The notes beneath the pieces are model-generated. The model did not search any database, was not told the DNA's origin, and was given only the letters and a program-made list of their open reading frames with translations. This document shows, piece after piece, positions 12,601 to 22,698 of a stretch of 64,000 nt of DNA. The DNA is taken from assembly GCA_907165065.1 (NCBI GenBank), contig OU015528.1:33316515-33380514 (forward strand), written 5' to 3'. How positions within the stretch are numbered: the stretch's first letter is position 1; each line of letters starts with the position of its first letter. This DNA is from Caprimulgus europaeus (Eukaryota > Chordata > Aves > Caprimulgiformes > Caprimulgidae). The translations under genes were made by a program, and so were the position numbers.

Positions 12601-15600
12601 CTACCACATCTCACTTTGGAATTAAAAATAGGAATGGGGGGCTGGGTTGTGGGTTGTTTGGGGTTTTGTTGTGGGGCTTTTTTTGTTGGTTTTTTGGTTG
12701 GTTGGGGTTTTGGGGGGGTTTTTTTGGGGGGGTATAATTGTCCGATAATTGTCCTTGAGCACACTACAGGACTTTCATGCTCTGTTGTTTGAACATCAAA
12801 GTACTTTGAAATAAATCACCTCTTTTAGAGTGGAGGCATATATTCACGGTGCTTGTTTTCTGTATTCTAGTCCAAGAGGCATTAAAAAAAAATCTGAAAG
12901 CTACGATCTTTTCCCTTCCTACTTCTGATAATCTGTTTGTTCCTTTCTGTCCATAAATACTGCCAATAATGTTCACCCTTTTTAGCTGAAGAAATTAACA
13001 GAATTGTGCTTCCTTTTCTCCACCTTCCCCCAAAGATAACTAATTTTCAACATCTTCCAACTTCTAAGACCATCCAACTTCCAGTTCTAGCTTTTAAAAC
13101 CATGTTGTACAATGCCTTTTCCTTGCGGGATCCCAATTCCTGTGATTTCTCTTCTGCACTAGGACAAAGATTTTTTTCTAATGTGCATACGTTCCAAAAC
13201 ACTATTTGAGAAATCAGGAGTGCTAACATTCACTAACCTAGCAAGACGTGTTCTTTTGGAACCAGCCTGCCCTGCAAGGTGATGCATTCAGCTTCAGCTG
13301 GAGCTGAAAAAAAGATAAATTCACACTAGGAGGAAGTGGTGCCTTTTGTATAAGCATAATAACCTCTTTAGTGTATCTTCTTTTTCTACCTGTCGTAAAT
13401 GTATGAAGCTGCTGCTTGATTCTTAATTATTACTTTTGAAGACAGTATTTTCTCTATTCAGAGTCTTGAGTGCTGTCCTGAAATTCAGAATCCGGTGCTT
13501 GAGTTGTTAATTAGCACACTACACCCTTCCTCCTTTTAAGAGTAGAGCTGGCTTCATGTAGTAGGCATTCCTGGAGATACTGCGGTGAAAGAGAGATTCG
13601 AATCTGATTTTACCCAGGATCTTCGCAGATTCTCTGCTCTTTATTTCACATACTGAAAACAATTCCTCTGACATTAAGAACCAGTTGGCAACTAATAAGG
13701 AGAGGGATAGTATTTTCTGAAGTTTTGCACCTGCAGTAGTAAGCTAGCAAGGAACACAATTTTTTTTCTTTTTCCCCTAGTGTCCATAGGAAGAGATAAT
13801 ATATTTTCTTTTAGGCTTGTGTATTTCTTGATGTGATATTGGAACTGGAATATTATTTTGAATTTTTTATTTAATTTTAGTTCGATGCAAAATACAGCAG
13901 GCAAGTGGAGTATTCATCACAGGAAGCTAGAGAAGGATTTGGGGGAAAACTGCTATTTTGTTAGGTGGAAAAGGAATCACTTGCTAGAAATAATTCTATG
14001 ACATTTCCATATATGATAAATAAATAAGAACTTAGATGTATGTCAGGTGTGATCTTGGAATTGTATTAATTCTGATATTAATTTCTGAAGTTGACATTTC
14101 CTTGGAGGAAGGCTAACATAGACTTGCCATAACAAGAATGGCAGTATTTGATAAATCCATGTTGCTTTGAATGCAAAGAAAAGTATGTCCAATTTTTTCT
14201 AACAAATGCAGAAGTATTAAGTAATGTTTCAGGAAATTAAAAATATAAGAAGCTAGGAAAAAAAATTCTGATAAATTGCAGTCTCTTACTATAACTGCCA
14301 CATTATTAGTGAACACTGGGAATATCAGTTTCTTAGAAGGCCACAAAAATAATTGCTGGTTAACAGTTTCATTAGTCCTTTTTTGAAGCAGTCAGATGAG
14401 AATTATTTCTGGTAAATTAGTCTCTCTTATATGTGTAAATTAAATTGTTTTTCAAAGTGCTTTGTAAATTTGTCTATTGTTCTAGTGTATATGCTCAAAT
14501 ATAGGGCAGCACGTATTTTAATGTGTTGTGCTTTGCAGACATGGTGCTTTATGCATTATGAGCTTATATATTTATTGTACCTATTTTAAATTATACTGCG
14601 TTGCAATAGAGTGAAATATAACTGTTTACTTTAGAGAATATTACTAAATCTTAAGACTTAAGTTTTTAAACACATAAACCAGATGTGGTTTAACAGATTT
14701 TTTGATAGTGTACTAGGTTGGTTTTAACAAAGCCAAGTAAACTGAGTAACATTCTTTCAAGAAAACATCAAATAATATATCTATCTTTTTTTATTAAGCT
14801 GCAGGCTCTATTTTTACATTCCTTATAGATAATAGACTGAAGAAAGGAATGCAGCAAAATAGCTGAGTAATGAGACAATTCCTAAACTGTTAGAAAATAA
14901 AATCAAATTAATTCTATGTTGATACATGGTAGTAAATAGTGAAAAAATGTGAATGACAGTAAACTTCAAATTCACCTCAGATGCAAAACAAAATGCAGGC
15001 AAATGCTGATTAGATATGTCTGTATATGTGGTTTTTCATCCTAGAGCATGTGGAAAGTACAGTATGGTTAAAGACACTTTGATTTTTCACTGAGGATTTG
15101 GCTGTATAGTTTGCTGCTGTAGAGGAGACATGAGAGAGGAAGGGAAGTGGATATGAGGCCAAAACCACCTTCTACAGTTGCACATTTACTGAAATCCTGA
15201 TTCAAACAGTCTGAAGTAAACTGTCTGGAATTTCTCCTTTGAAAAGTAAAGAGAATTAACGCTGTTTAAGGAACAAGATTATAAAACCCTTTTACTTTAA
15301 TTTTGTAGTTACAAAATGTGGAGTTCTTTATGGGAGAGAAGGGTAAATTTCCCAGTGTTTGTTTGCTTGTAAGGGTTACTGCCTACATTAAATTGCTTCC
15401 TATCCTTTTAAGATCAATATTAATTGAAATACTTTTATAATTGCTGGAAAGTTAAATTTGTTCTTCTAACAGAGATGTGCCATAGCATTTTAATTCAGCC
15501 CCTAATTTAAATTTAGGTCTTTGTATCCACCTTTAAGCCAGTATAAAGGCTTCTTTTTCAGTTCTGTTTGGAATTTTTGAGCTAGCCATGAAATTTCTAA

Positions 15601-18600
15601 TATCTCCTTTGATGGACTTACACAGTCCACAACATTTTATCCTCAGGACACTTCCTATTTGGCTATCTTTGTTTTGTTTTATTCTGTTAATGCTGTGGAC
15701 CACCTTAAGCAATTCTCTTCTGTCTTTAGTGTTCTTACCTATTATTGTTTGTACACGTGCAGGCTGATATAACTTTACCATCAAAAAAAGTTTTCAGGAT
15801 GACAGGAGGAGTGATTGATTTCTTTGCAATTTATTTAGTGTTGCACATGTGCTCTAAGTTTCCACACACATTTATTATTTGTTATTCTTGGTTAATAAAA
15901 TATTTAATTTTGAATAAATACTTACATGTGGAAAATAAAACAATTTAACAGATGTTTGCCAATGGATAAATGACATTTTTTTTACATTTTATTTGTATCT
16001 GTTTATATTAAAAAATATCAGTGCTCCTGTTCACATCCTAAACCACAGTGGCCCCTGGAATCAAAAGCAAAAACTTAAAGTATACCTGTAATACAAGTAT
16101 TTTTCTATATGTAATAAATAACTGCTTTTTAGTTTTCAAAACTATTTGGTCAATGAGTTCTTTTTTGGTGTTGTCATATGTAACGATAGGTGTTCTTACA
16201 TGCTGCTGGACATTGAACTTGAGCATTGCTGACACTGGGATGCAAATCAAAGAGGCTGTTTTAAGCCTGTTTGTTTTAAAAACTGATGGCAGTTTGAAGT
16301 ATCAGCTCATGTACTTCTAAAGAAAATTTGGTAGGGAATCATATTCCTTCATCTAAATAAGAGAGGCTTCCAGTTCACGGCACACAAAGGGCCGCTCAAG
16401 CTCCTAAGCTCTTCTTTCAGATAGACACCTTGCTCGCAGCTATTGCTGCCAGTGGAGGTATGCAACCACCCTAAGTTTAGAAAGCCCCTTTTTAGGCTGC
16501 TGCTAACTGTCTTACCAGCTTAAGTAGCCATTTTCCATGGGTGATTTTGAAGGCATGTCAGAGCATTTGGAGGTTCAGGTAGAACCTGAAGCTTTTATTA
16601 TTAACCCTTCTCTTTGTTTACAATTTTGTTAAAGAAGCAATTCCCCAACAGCTGACCATAGATCGATAACGATCTGCAGGCCCTTCCATGGTCACATGCA
16701 GAATGGAGATTTTGGAAGCCGTGAATGGGAGAGAAGTTTGAGTGGTATTTGTTCTATTATAAAATTACTTCAGAATTACTGAAGATCTACCCACCTAAGC
16801 CAGCCTTTGACACCAGAATACCCATAGAGACTTGTACACCGTGATCTTGCTTCTCACAAAAGGAGGGAGCAGGCATCCCTTCAGTATCAGCACGTGTGTA
16901 TGTATCTGCTCAAAAAGAGAACATACACTAGCTGGCATGCAGTGTTAATTAGGAATGCCAAAAGTAATTGACTTGTATATATAACCTAAAATAGTCCGAA
17001 CCAACCCACCACCAAAATAAATAAATAAACCTCCACAAAAAACCCAAACAACTGAAAGATCTCCTGATTGGAGTAGAGAGCGGAGAGCCAGAAATGAAGC
17101 AGATGTGCAGCACTTCAGTGCAGATGGCTGTAACCTCACCTAGGTTTTTCCAGGTTTAAGGACACTGTTCTCTGGGGAATATGGGCTTACTGACTCCTTA
17201 GCATTTTCCCCTACCATGCTGAATGTTCTTTCTGTGCTAGATGGACCTTGTTTTGCCTTAAAGAGCGTTCTTAGAGTTGGATTTCCTAGATTTTATTTTT
17301 GGAGTGGCATTGACTTGGTCTTTAATTTAGTTTGTCTACCTGTAAAAACTGAAATACTGTGCTATTTAATCACTTTAGGGAGTCTTCTAAAATAATCTAT
17401 TCACTACTCTTAGCATTTTCATCCCTATAAAAAAAGAGTGGGGTAAGTTTTCTCTGCAGATACAGATGATGTTCTGCTGAGGTTCTCCACTGAGTTAGAC
17501 AGAATAAATTACTGCATCCGAAGTAGTTGTTGTTGGTAAAGAACAATTATGAAACTTCTGCTTACTCTGCTTCTTGAATGAAGATAAAATGGGGATGAGA
17601 CGCAGTTAAGCTGCTGAAAGGATCTGAAAAATATAAGGCTTAAGTAAGTCCTTGTACATTTTTGCATGAATGAAGTAACAAGCACCAAATGTCAAAGTGC
17701 ACTAATTATGATTGTGTGCACAAATTAAGGTCACAGGGAAAGAAACTGTAATAATCAGGGTGCATTTAGACATCAGAGGTGGTTACAGTCTTAGTAGTAG
17801 TAGTTCCTGTAGTCAGAATAAGAATTCCTACTGGATCAGTGAAATGTTTTACAATTATGTAAATCAGATGCCCTCAAACAAAAGTCAGGTGATTTTGCCA
17901 GTGAGATAGTAGAGCTGCTTGTTTATGAACCAGTGTGGCATCTGAGCACATGGGCAAAGATTTTTGTTCTATGTGGTTGTTTATAAAACACCAGCAGAAT
18001 TTCTCATGAAAGATGCTGGGAAAGTGTGGTAAGGAACAAGGAACTCGGGACGTGCAGGAGGGTTGGGTGAGTCTGAATCTTAAATCTGAGTATGAAATGT
18101 GGTGGAACATGTTGCTACATTCTGGCTTAAATAGGTTTCAGTAATGTTTCTAGCATTTTAGATAACGTTCCCCAGTTCTGTACTAAGAAGGAGAAACCTA
18201 GCTAGTTTAACTTACTGGTGGGTTTGGTAGCATGGCACAAAATATCCCAGAACTTCAGGTCATCCAAAATAAGTCTCTGTACATCTGAACTGTGTAAAGA
18301 CAGAAGCATTTATTCATAATTCAAGTCATGCCATGACTGTATATTTGTTTTGTATACGTGTGTGTGTGTATATATATGAGAGAGAGAGAGAATATATATA
18401 GTGGTTTGAGATCATAATTATGGTTCTGAGAGTAATGTAACCTTAAAAAAAAAAGAGAGACTACATATTGCAGATGTAATGGCTTAGGATATTGACTTTT
18501 TCCTAATTAAAATATAAAATCCCAGAGAGCGAAATCACATGTTTCTGCCTTGCGATAAGTTAGGACTTGATCTCTCCCATATTTGTGCTTTTCAAGTGTG

Positions 18601-18775
18601 GCTGGTAGAACAAACAGTTCTCAACAGGTAAATGATACGTTGTTTTATTTGGTTTTGTCTTTTTTTTTTTTTTCTATTTTAATTGTAGGAGTTCCATCTG
18701 GAATATGACAAATTGGAAGAAAGGCCTCATCTGCCATCAACCTTCAACTACAACCCTGCTCAGCAAGCCTTCTAA
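544..18775 (+). CDS. CNOT2: CNOT2, CCR4-NOT transcription complex subunit 2 (3' part, ten exons)
   Basis: CNOT2 is a core scaffold subunit of the CCR4-NOT complex, which shortens mRNA poly(A) tails and represses transcription and translation; with CNOT3 it docks on CNOT1. Ten coding exons with GT-AG introns and compatible phases (544-623, 2158-2283, 4855-4979, 6521-6641, 6753-6909, 10440-10501, 10596-10645, 11461-11561, 12109-12253, 18689-18775) join without a stop. They give 350 residues from [16 protein letters not shown] to the end [10 protein letters not shown]. By recall the human protein has 540 residues, so this is about residues 191-540; the 5' exons lie outside the window. The C-terminal part is the NOT-box (NOT2/3/5 family), and the segment before it is the CNOT1-anchoring region. 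The match to the human protein is nearly identical, with a few changes such as S to N in DDNKS. No frameshift or lost splice site was seen. Confidence 0.97.
1287..1692 (-). mobile_element. CR1 LINE 3' fragment, antisense in a CNOT2 intron
   Basis: The + strand begins with tandem TCATAGAATC-like units followed by GGTTTGGGTTGGAAGGGACC, the reverse complement of the CR1 3' end. The rest matches CR1 from memory, including the part reading as GGGCAACCTGTTCCAGTGTC. It is a 5'-truncated, non-coding fragment. The CR1 family is the dominant LINE of birds and other sauropsids. Confidence 0.9.
2158..2283 (+). CDS. CNOT2: CNOT2 coding exon with first DFPAL motif
   Basis: The acceptor is TTGTAG and the donor GTAAGA. 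The exon encodes [20 protein letters not shown] and on through LAGRAPY. Its 126 bases are a multiple of three with matching flanking phases, so it could be skipped without a frameshift; no sequence evidence shows that it is. It contains the first of two DFPAL motifs. Confidence 0.95.
2284..4854 (+). other. CNOT2: CNOT2 intron with low-complexity tracts
   Basis: AT-rich intron. It contains an A run near 3689-3702 and a G/T-rich tract followed by an A run at about 4116-4199. A minus-strand ORF of 172 codons (3218-3736) is judged to be noise because its poly-Phe segment comes from the A run and nothing in it is recognisable. Confidence 0.75.
4855..4979 (+). CDS. CNOT2: CNOT2 coding exon with second DFPAL motif
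   Basis: The exon lies between GATAG and GTAAGT and completes the split Val codon. It encodes [20 protein letters not shown], then [22 protein letters not shown]. It carries the second DFPAL motif. Confidence 0.95.
4980..6520 (+). other. CNOT2: CNOT2 intron, no gene seen
   Basis: AT-rich intron between two well-supported coding exons. I see no repeat copy, RNA gene or coding signal in it. Confidence 0.75.
6521..6641 (+). CDS. CNOT2: CNOT2 coding exon (S/T/Q/N-rich linker)
   Basis: The exon starts after TTTAATAG in phase 0 and ends before GTATGT. It encodes [20 protein letters not shown] and then a polar stretch ending KKGIQVLPD plus the first base of Gly. The polar composition fits the disordered linker upstream of the CNOT1-anchor region. 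Confidence 0.95.
6753..6909 (+). CDS. CNOT2: CNOT2 coding exon (CNOT1-anchor region)
   Basis: The exon follows TTGGCCAG and ends before GTAAGT. It encodes [20 protein letters not shown], then [20 protein letters not shown] and [12 protein letters not shown]. This very conserved segment contributes to CNOT1 binding in the known family structures. It is separated from the previous exon by only a 111-base intron. Confidence 0.97.
6910..10439 (+). other. CNOT2: CNOT2 intron of about 3.5 kb
   Basis: AT-rich intron with short ORFs only. A G/T-rich stretch (TTTGGTTTGGTTTG type) at about 10356-10405 lies directly before the polypyrimidine tract of the next exon. Nothing else is recognised. Confidence 0.75.
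10440..10501 (+). CDS. CNOT2: CNOT2 coding exon (anchor region, short)
   Basis: The exon lies between TTCTTCAG and GTAAGA. It encodes [21 protein letters not shown] and the first base of Asp. At 62 bases it is a short exon, followed by a 94-base intron. Confidence 0.95.
10596..10645 (+). CDS. CNOT2: CNOT2 coding exon (start of NOT-box region)
   Basis: A 50-base exon between TTTTTAG and GTGAGT encodes [17 protein letters not shown]. It leads into the NOT-box. The donor is followed by a short GT microsatellite. Confidence 0.95.
10646..11460 (+). other. CNOT2: CNOT2 intron of about 0.8 kb
   Basis: The intron begins with the donor and a short GT run (about 10653-10666). The remainder is AT-rich without recognisable features. 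Confidence 0.75.
11461..11561 (+). CDS. CNOT2: CNOT2 coding exon (NOT-box)
   Basis: The exon starts after CTTTTGCAG and encodes [20 protein letters not shown], then [13 protein letters not shown] and two bases of a Leu codon. The donor is GTACGT, a less common but valid GT donor; reading through it gives YVQTVL, which departs from the family. An A/C-rich tract begins about 65 bases into the intron. Confidence 0.95.
11629..11676. repeat. A/C-rich low-complexity tract
   Basis: An A run grading into AAACAAACC-type repeats inside the 547-base intron 11562-12108. It is the opposite-strand counterpart of the G/T-rich tracts elsewhere in the window. Confidence 0.8.
12109..12253 (+). CDS. CNOT2: CNOT2 coding exon (NOT-box)
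   Basis: The exon follows AATGAAAG and encodes [21 protein letters not shown], then [20 protein letters not shown] and LNWRKVAK. The donor is GTATCT. The [12 protein letters not shown] segment is diagnostic of the NOT2/3/5 C-terminal domain. Confidence 0.96.
12632..12733. repeat. G/T-only low-complexity tract
   Basis: About 100 bases that are almost purely G and T, with runs of four to seven G alternating with runs of T near 12700-12733. It is the most extreme of several similar tracts in the CNOT2 introns. Confidence 0.9.
18358..18402. repeat. Composite GT/TA/GA microsatellite
   Basis: A GT run, then TA, then GA, then TA again, in immediate succession within the last CNOT2 intron. It lies about 290 bases upstream of the last exon. 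Confidence 0.85.
18689..18775 (+). CDS. CNOT2: CNOT2 last coding exon with stop codon
   Basis: The exon follows a long T tract and AATTGTAG. It encodes [20 protein letters not shown] and then YNPAQQAF with a TAA at 18773-18775. It is separated from the previous exon by the largest CNOT2 intron in the window, about 6.4 kb. Confidence 0.96.
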   Translation, partial: EFHLEYDKLEERPHLPSTFNYNPAQQAF

Positions 18776-19157
18776 AGACTTCCCTTTTCTTGGGGTATGG
18801 CTGTCTCAGCACAATACTCAACATAACTGCAGAACTGATGTGGCTCAGGCATCCTGGTTTTAATTCCTTGAGGATCTGGCAATTGGCTCATGCGAAGGGT
18901 CACCATTTGAGGTCCTGCCTTACTAATTATGTGCTGCCCAACAACTAAATTTGTAATTGTTTTTCTTTAGTTTGAGCAGGGTCTGAATTTTTGTTTTGTT
19001 TTATTTTTTTGCCAGCAGACAAGCTTGGGTCTGTAAAGACAAGCGAGTACACTGACAAAAGTTTACCACTTAGTTTTCCAAAATGTAAAAACAAAAAAAA
19101 AGAAAAGACAAAAAATTAGACAACAAAATTTGCATTGTTCATTGTAGCACTATTGGT

Positions 19158-19163
19158 AATAAA
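19158..19163 (+). promoter_or_regulatory. CNOT2: CNOT2 proximal poly(A) signal AATAAA
   Basis: A canonical hexamer about 380 bases after the stop codon. A T/G-rich stretch suitable as a downstream element follows at 19165-19185. Confidence 0.65.
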
Positions 19164-19805
19164 AAATGTTTGTGCATTTTTATGTGAAGATCCTTCTCGT
19201 ATTTCATTTGGAAAGATGAGCAAGGTTTGCTTCCTTCATTTTACTTCCCCTTCTGTTTTTGAAAGGCCGTTTTCGCCAAGCTTAATGCAAGAATATCTGA
19301 CTGTTTAGAAGAAAGATATTGCCACAGTCTCTGGTTAGTTTCCAGAGTTGTGTATTACTGAGCTTCATCTTTCCAGAATGAGCAAAACACTGTCCAGTCT
19401 TTGTTACGATTTTGTAATAAATGTGTACATTTTTTTTAAATTTTTGGACATCACATGAATAAAGGTATGTATGTACGAATGTGTATATATTATATATATG
19501 ACATCTATTTTGGAAAATGTTTGCCCTGCTGTACCTCATTTTTAGGAGGTGTGCATGGATGCAATATATGAAAACGGGACATTCTGGAACTGCTGGTCAG
19601 GGGACTACTTTGTCGCCCTGTGCACTAAAGGGCCAGATTTTCAGCAGCCAAGGACATCCATACCCAAGTGAATGTGATGGGACTTAAAGAAGTGAACTGA
19701 GACAATTCACTCTGGCTGTTTGAACAGCAGCGTTTCATAGGAAGAGAAAAAAAAAAAAAGATCAATCTTGTATTTTCTGACCACATAAAGGCTTCTTCTC
19801 TTTGT

Positions 19806-19811
19806 AATAAA
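19806..19811 (+). promoter_or_regulatory. CNOT2: CNOT2 candidate distal poly(A) signal AATAAA
   Basis: A further canonical hexamer about 1.0 kb after the stop codon. Other hexamers lie at 19416 and 19458. Use of a distal site is inferred only. Confidence 0.4.
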
Positions 19812-22662
19812 GTAGAAAAGCTCTCCTCACTGCAGTGTTGACTTTGATTTGAGATTGTGAAATTATTTCTTCAGCAATGAAAAATGGAAAAAAAAAAAGT
19901 TGAAGTATTAAAACTATCGAGCTGTACAGTGGTTAAGACACTTGAAGAGTCTTTTTGCTGCTGACAAGTAAACTTACGAGAGAGTTCTCTATTCTTTTCC
20001 ACAGTAAAGTTTCCACGGCCAAGCAGTTTGGTTAACCTTCCTTTCAGATCCCCTCTCTAGAACAGCAAATAGCAAATCATTTTTAGAAAGGCAGGCGGGA
20101 AACATTTCAAATGATAGAAAGATGCTGCAAGAATTTATCACAGAAGGAACACTTGTGACTGATCATAGCTTAGTTCCAGGTTGGTATTTTCCCACTTAAA
20201 ACAGAAATACATTTTAGTTGAAGATCACTGCTACTTGAACTTCCATATGCAGACAAGCATGAATATACGCTGGTTCTGAAAGTTATAACTGTTCTCTAGA
20301 GCGGAGGAAAAAAAACCTGAACCATTTGGAAAGTTTTCTTTTTTCTTGATGTGACTGACACTTCTCATCGAGTTGCCTCTGGTGATGCAGACCACTTCAA
20401 AATACCTGAAATTCCCAAAGCAAGAAAAGACAGAAAACAGATTTCAGTGAATCGTGGAGCTTTATTTTTAGTTTTTGACCTGGTTTTCGATGTGGTGCAA
20501 AAACAATTTGTTGGCATCTATTGAATTATGCTGGAAACTGGACCATTAATGGCATTGCTGTGGTTCTGTATCAAGTGTATAGCAATTCAAAATTCACCTT
20601 TTTTAAAATCTATTTTAAGATGATAGACATAAAAATATAAGCCTATAAGACTATATTTTTTTTATTATTAAAGCAATCTGCTTTCTAAATGTGAAAGAAG
20701 AGGATGGTTATAATCCAGATGATTGCTAACACAACTGAAAAAGATGGTTTTTTCTTTTCCTCAGAGCAGATACATATACTTAACTATTCAAACATAAATC
20801 TGTAAATTTTAAAAAAGGTAATTTTCCAAAAGCATCTTGCTCACTCCGCAATTAATGTTACATTTTTTTACTGCCAGAGGTCTGCTGTGATCTTTGATTT
20901 TTGCTTTTTTTTTTTTTTTTTTAAAAAAAAAGGGTTCCTAAATGATGTTTACATCTTCAAATCAGATGTGATTATTTTTTATTTTACGGGCTTGGGGTTT
21001 TTTTAATATTATTTTTCATCTGCATAGCCAATCTCATGGAAATGCACAAGAAGTGAGGTTAAAAATGGTATCTTATACTACTTAACTGTGGTACTTTAAA
21101 AACAATTAAGCTGAAATTGGGAACATAAGTTCTCCAAAAAGTTACTTTGATGGTACAGTTGTAGTCAACTGCATGACACTTCAAAAATGTGAGATGCTTG
21201 ATTTTAGCAAATGTCTCACCTGTGAGCAAGGAACCGGTGCTTTGCTCCTTCCAAGGGGAAGAACAGTCTGGCTGTCCTTCGTCAATTAAATAAGCATATA
21301 TGGAGTCTTTACAAATCTGTGACTTAATTTCATGTTGCAGTCTGGGCTGAAGCAGGAGAGACAAGTTTAAACAGAAAACCAAGTGTAAAATTGGAAACAT
21401 TTCTTAGCTGATATCTCATTAATTAAAAAAAAATGAACCCCCCTACGCCCCCTCCTCCCTTTTTTTCTGAAAGGAGGAAAACCTCAGCCCTCATTTACAC
21501 GTTTAGACACGTGTCAAATTGGCAACTGAATTGACCTGGAGATTTTTAACACTGACAATTAATGTCTGAGGCTTATTTAGCATGTTTTTACATTCCAGTA
21601 ACACTATGAACAAAGGGAGAGAACTGAATACAATTTTTAAAATATATTGATTTGAGGTGAGTTTTTTCCCCCGTAATTGCAGCTTTGTACAACAACATGC
21701 AAGGTAAGTTCTGAGTAGTAAACCTGGTGTTCTTGGAAACAAGTAGAAGCACTCCTATTTCTGGCCTGTTTAATACACTCTCGATAGTCATCACTCCTTA
21801 TTGCATATTGTTTATAAATCTGTATTGAGTAGTTAGCTCCCGTTCCTCTGGAAATCCACTCCCCTGAATTTCCAGGGTTAAAATGGGTTTCACCCACTTG
21901 GTTATCACTGGTATTGCAGCAAACACTTGCAGTTGTTATTTTAACTCAAACCACTCTGCTTGTGGGAAAACCGAGGGTACCAGGGAGCCGAGGAGGAAGG
22001 AGGTGAGGACGCTCCAGCTGGGTGTTTAAAAACGAACAGACAAAAAACCACTCAGGACTCAATCTCCTCTGCCTTCCTACCTGGTGCTACAAATACTTAA
22101 GCATGTGAGGCTGTTCGTGGGCTTGATAATCTGGTTGAAGACCCAAGTAATCCAGGGGAGCCTGCAGATGCGCACATGGGTAAAAGAGTTTTGCACGTGA
22201 CTGTGAGCTCTGCTGTAATGCCGGCTGCAGGGGGGTCCGGGTTTGTGACTGACCACGCTGCGCTCTCGCAGAGGTGACATCTGCGCGGTACAAAGATGTG
22301 TAGTAGTATCACTTTGCTGTATGTTGCATGTGAAATCCTCTCTGTCCCTAAGTTAGCATCTTTTATACTTTTCTGTTTCCATTTTATAGTTTCCATGACA
22401 AAAAAACCCAAACCTAAAAGTAAACTTGTGTGTTGTAGTCAGATGCAAAATTGCTTGTGGCAGGTCGGGGGATTCTTTTTGTTGACTGTGAAGAGACCAT
22501 AAATTATCTGTGGCATGACGTAAGCAGTGCTGGAAGGCACAGAGGTCTATGGGGCTGTTGGTTTCATTCCGCATGACTCTTAAGTGGCCACGGCTATTGA
22601 AGAAGGGTGTTAATTTTCTAAATAACACTGTTTAAAAGGTATTTGTCACCTAAAATGAGCAC

Positions 22663-22698
22663 ACACAGAATCACAGAATGTTAGGGATTGGAAGCACA
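22663..22698 (-). mobile_element. Very short CR1 3' end remnant
   Basis: The + strand has CACAGAATCACAGAATG and then TTAGGGATTGGAAG, resembling the reverse complement of the last 35 or so bases of CR1. It is followed by a T-rich run. The assignment rests on a short match. Confidence 0.6.

Larger units (their letters stand above)
12254..18688 (+). other. CNOT2: CNOT2 last intron, 6.4 kb
   Basis: This AT-rich intron holds the G/T tract at 12632-12733 and a composite microsatellite near 18358-18400. Short ORFs on both strands (for example 83 codons on the minus strand at 15533-15784) match nothing I recognise. No CR1 or LTR copy is apparent. Confidence 0.7.
18776..19840 (+). other. CNOT2: CNOT2 3' UTR (extent inferred)
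   Basis: The UTR follows the TAA. The minimum end is just past the AATAAA at 19158-19163. Longer forms could use signals at 19416-19421, 19458-19463 or 19806-19811. The sequence is AT-rich with A and T runs, typical of a 3' UTR. Which site is used cannot be decided from the sequence. Confidence 0.7.

Noticed and set aside
15533-15784. Minus-strand 83-codon ORF with K/R-rich sequence
   Set aside because: It looked briefly like a retroelement protein fragment, but I could not match it to any family and it is short.
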